Shown: positions 5,899-6,573 of the stretch, piece by piece
Position numbering within the stretch: the stretch's first letter is position 1
How the letters are laid out: each line of letters begins with the position of its first letter
Assembly: GCA_029858245.1 (NCBI GenBank)
Contig: JAOUFL010000137.1
Span: 1-6,573 of the forward strand
Direction: 5' to 3'
Length of the DNA: 6,573 nucleotides
DNA from: Candidatus Zixiibacteriota bacterium
GTDB lineage: Bacteria > Zixibacteria > MSB-5A5 > RBG-16-43-9
Notes under the pieces: model-generated
What the model was told of the DNA's origin: nothing
Seen by the model: only the letters and a program-made list of their open reading frames with translations
Databases searched by the model: none
Position numbers and translations under genes: made by a program

Positions 5899-5927
5899 AT
5901 AATAACAGTTATAAAAGGCTTTGTCAA
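5899..5927 (-). promoter_or_regulatory. Sigma70-type promoter of the dockerin-cohesin gene (TTGACA-N17-TATTAT)
   Basis: On the reverse strand a perfect TTGACA (5927 down to 5922) is followed by a 17-bp spacer and TATTAT (5904 down to 5899), one base from consensus. Transcription would start near 5892, giving a leader of roughly 140 bases before the ATG at 5749. The box set faces only the minus-strand dockerin gene and lies after the terminator at 5989-6019, so that gene is probably transcribed separately from the dockerin gene to its right. Confidence 0.7.
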
Positions 5928-5988
5928 GTGTTTCTTTGGGATTAAAATTTGTTTAGTCATATTTTTTAACATAAACTATCTCTCTTTA

Positions 5989-6019
5989 AAAAACGCCTGT
6001 TTTTATAACAGGCGTTTTT
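5989..6019 (-). terminator. Strong rho-independent terminator of the right-hand dockerin gene
   Basis: AAAAACGCCTGTT (5989-6001) pairs perfectly with AACAGGCGTTTTT (6007-6019) around the five-base loop TTTAT, a 13-bp stem. Reading on the minus strand, the stem is closed by a T-run (complement of the A residues at 5988-5993), as expected of an intrinsic terminator. It lies 35 bp after the stop codon of the gene at 6054-6573. The symmetrical A/T tails would also stop plus-strand transcription. Confidence 0.85.
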
Positions 6020-6053
6020 GTTTCAAAATTTCTTCTGCTAGCCGGAGAGCAGA

Positions 6054-6573
6054 TTATTCAGGCCAGTTAAGCCAGGGTCTTTGCTGACACCAGATAAGCT
6101 TGGACTTGGGTCCGCCCTTGAACAAAGCATTGATCAGGTAGACCACATCCGATACCCCTATAGCGCCGTCTCCATTCGTATCAGCATATGCCTTCCAGGG
6201 TGCTGGTCCACCCTTGAACAGGGCGTTGATCAGATAGACCACATCCGATACTGTTACCTCTCCGTTTCCGTTCGCATCTCCTGCCATGGCATTCTTCATC
6301 TTATTGGCAATATACTTCAGGCTGTCTTCTCCCTTATCCGATACCAGCAGAGCATACCTCAGCTCCACCACCGTTGTCGGGGTCGGATCCGGTACCTCCA
6401 CAAAGCTCATTATGATGTTCATATCCTGGGCAGAATCCTGCTGTATGGAATAGCCCGGGGTGGACATAAAGTAGTACAGCGAATCATCATCATAACCTCT
6501 ATCCGGATACATCTGTGTCTCGTTGTTTGTCACATGTGCTCCAAAAGGTCCGCCCGTACTGTCGATAACACCA
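6054..6573 (-). CDS. Dockerin-bearing probably secreted protein, C-terminal end (5' truncated by right edge)
   Basis: The frame stays open to the right edge: 13 further codons read upstream of the GTG at 6531-6533, ending VIDSTGGPFGAHV. That GTG is therefore not a credible start, and at least 172 residues of a longer protein are present. The upstream part (roughly 6285-6573) has a predicted beta-type segment with no family I can name. The C-terminal part holds two type I dockerin repeats with calcium loops DANGNGEVTVSD and DTNGDGAIGVSD, each followed by VVYLINALFKGG. The two repeats are nearly identical at DNA level (6112-6155 and 6208-6251). The protein ends with a short tail rich in Trp and Pro. 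Its own terminator follows. Dockerins dock onto cohesins, and the neighbouring gene carries a cohesin-like domain, so an interaction is conceivable but unproven. Confidence 0.8.
   Translation of the reverse strand, partial: GVIDSTGGPFGAHVTNNETQMYPDRGYDDDSLYYFMSTPGYSIQQDSAQDMNIIMSFVEVPDPTPTTVVELRYALLVSDKGEDSLKYIANKMKNAMAGDANGNGEVTVSDVVYLINALFKGGPAPWKAYADTNGDGAIGVSDVVYLINALFKGGPKSKLIWCQQRPWLNWPE
6112..6251 (-). repeat. Tandem dockerin-coding DNA repeat (two 44-bp near-identical units)
   Basis: 6112-6155 and 6208-6251 match at 39 of 44 positions, encoding the segment SDVVYLINALFKGG twice. The matches extend to synonymous positions, which points to recent duplication or gene conversion between the two dockerin halves. 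Equivalent segments in the neighbouring gene (for example 4680-4723) are much more diverged in DNA. Confidence 0.7.

Noticed and set aside
6034..6053. Small inverted repeat TCTGCT / AGCAGA just after the right-hand dockerin stop
   Set aside because: Only six base pairs with an eight-base loop and no T-run. The adjacent 13-bp hairpin at 5989-6019 is a far better terminator.
6531..6533. GTG as the start of the right-hand dockerin gene
   Set aside because: The frame continues uninterrupted to the window edge with protein-like sequence, and there is no signal peptide after the GTG.

Overview
The window looks like a piece of a moderately AT-rich genome from an uncultured, Gram-negative-type bacterium. 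It carries multi-domain secreted proteins ending in type I dockerin repeats of the form SDVVYLINxLFKGGP, a style I associate from memory with candidate phyla such as Zixibacteria and relatives. That placement is an inference from motif style only. No ribosomal RNA or other taxonomic marker is present.

Layout, left to right. (1) Positions 1-1019: the C-terminal part of a polytopic membrane protein of the DUF401 type, cut by the left edge. (2) Positions 1020-1509: a 490-bp gap with no gene, filled with short palindromes, a degenerate direct repeat in three copies, a terminator-like hairpin and a 106-bp inverted-repeat element beginning GTCATTGCGA. Its last 60 bp hold a candidate ECF-type promoter. 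(3) Positions 1510-4126: a tight three-gene operon on the plus strand, made of an ECF sigma factor, an overlapping membrane-anchored zinc-binding anti-sigma factor, and an exported HtrA/DegP-like protein with one PDZ domain and a coiled-coil tail. (4) A strong hairpin at 4162-4189 separates this operon from a convergent gene. (5) Positions 4226-5749, minus strand: a secreted protein with two dockerin-like pairs flanking a cohesin-like beta domain, then a cysteine-rich C-terminal domain. A good sigma70-type promoter lies upstream of it. (6) Positions 6054-6573, minus strand: the C-terminal end of a second dockerin-bearing protein, followed by a strong intrinsic terminator and cut by the right edge.

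The most notable observation is in the HtrA-like protein. The serine motif GNSGGP is intact, but the catalytic histidine position is serine (S96) and the catalytic aspartate position is asparagine (N126). It is therefore probably a pseudoprotease. Its place directly behind a sigma/anti-sigma pair suggests an envelope-stress circuit of the RpoE/RseA/MucD kind in which the HtrA-like member binds or senses misfolded protein, or scaffolds, instead of cutting. A GGAACTT-N16-GTATAA element just upstream of the sigma gene suggests autoregulation. The function of this circuit is inferred, not shown by sequence.

The two dockerin proteins form a separate theme: cell-surface or extracellular proteins that could associate through dockerin-cohesin contacts. 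No carbohydrate-active enzyme domain is visible in the part present, so a cellulosome is not indicated.
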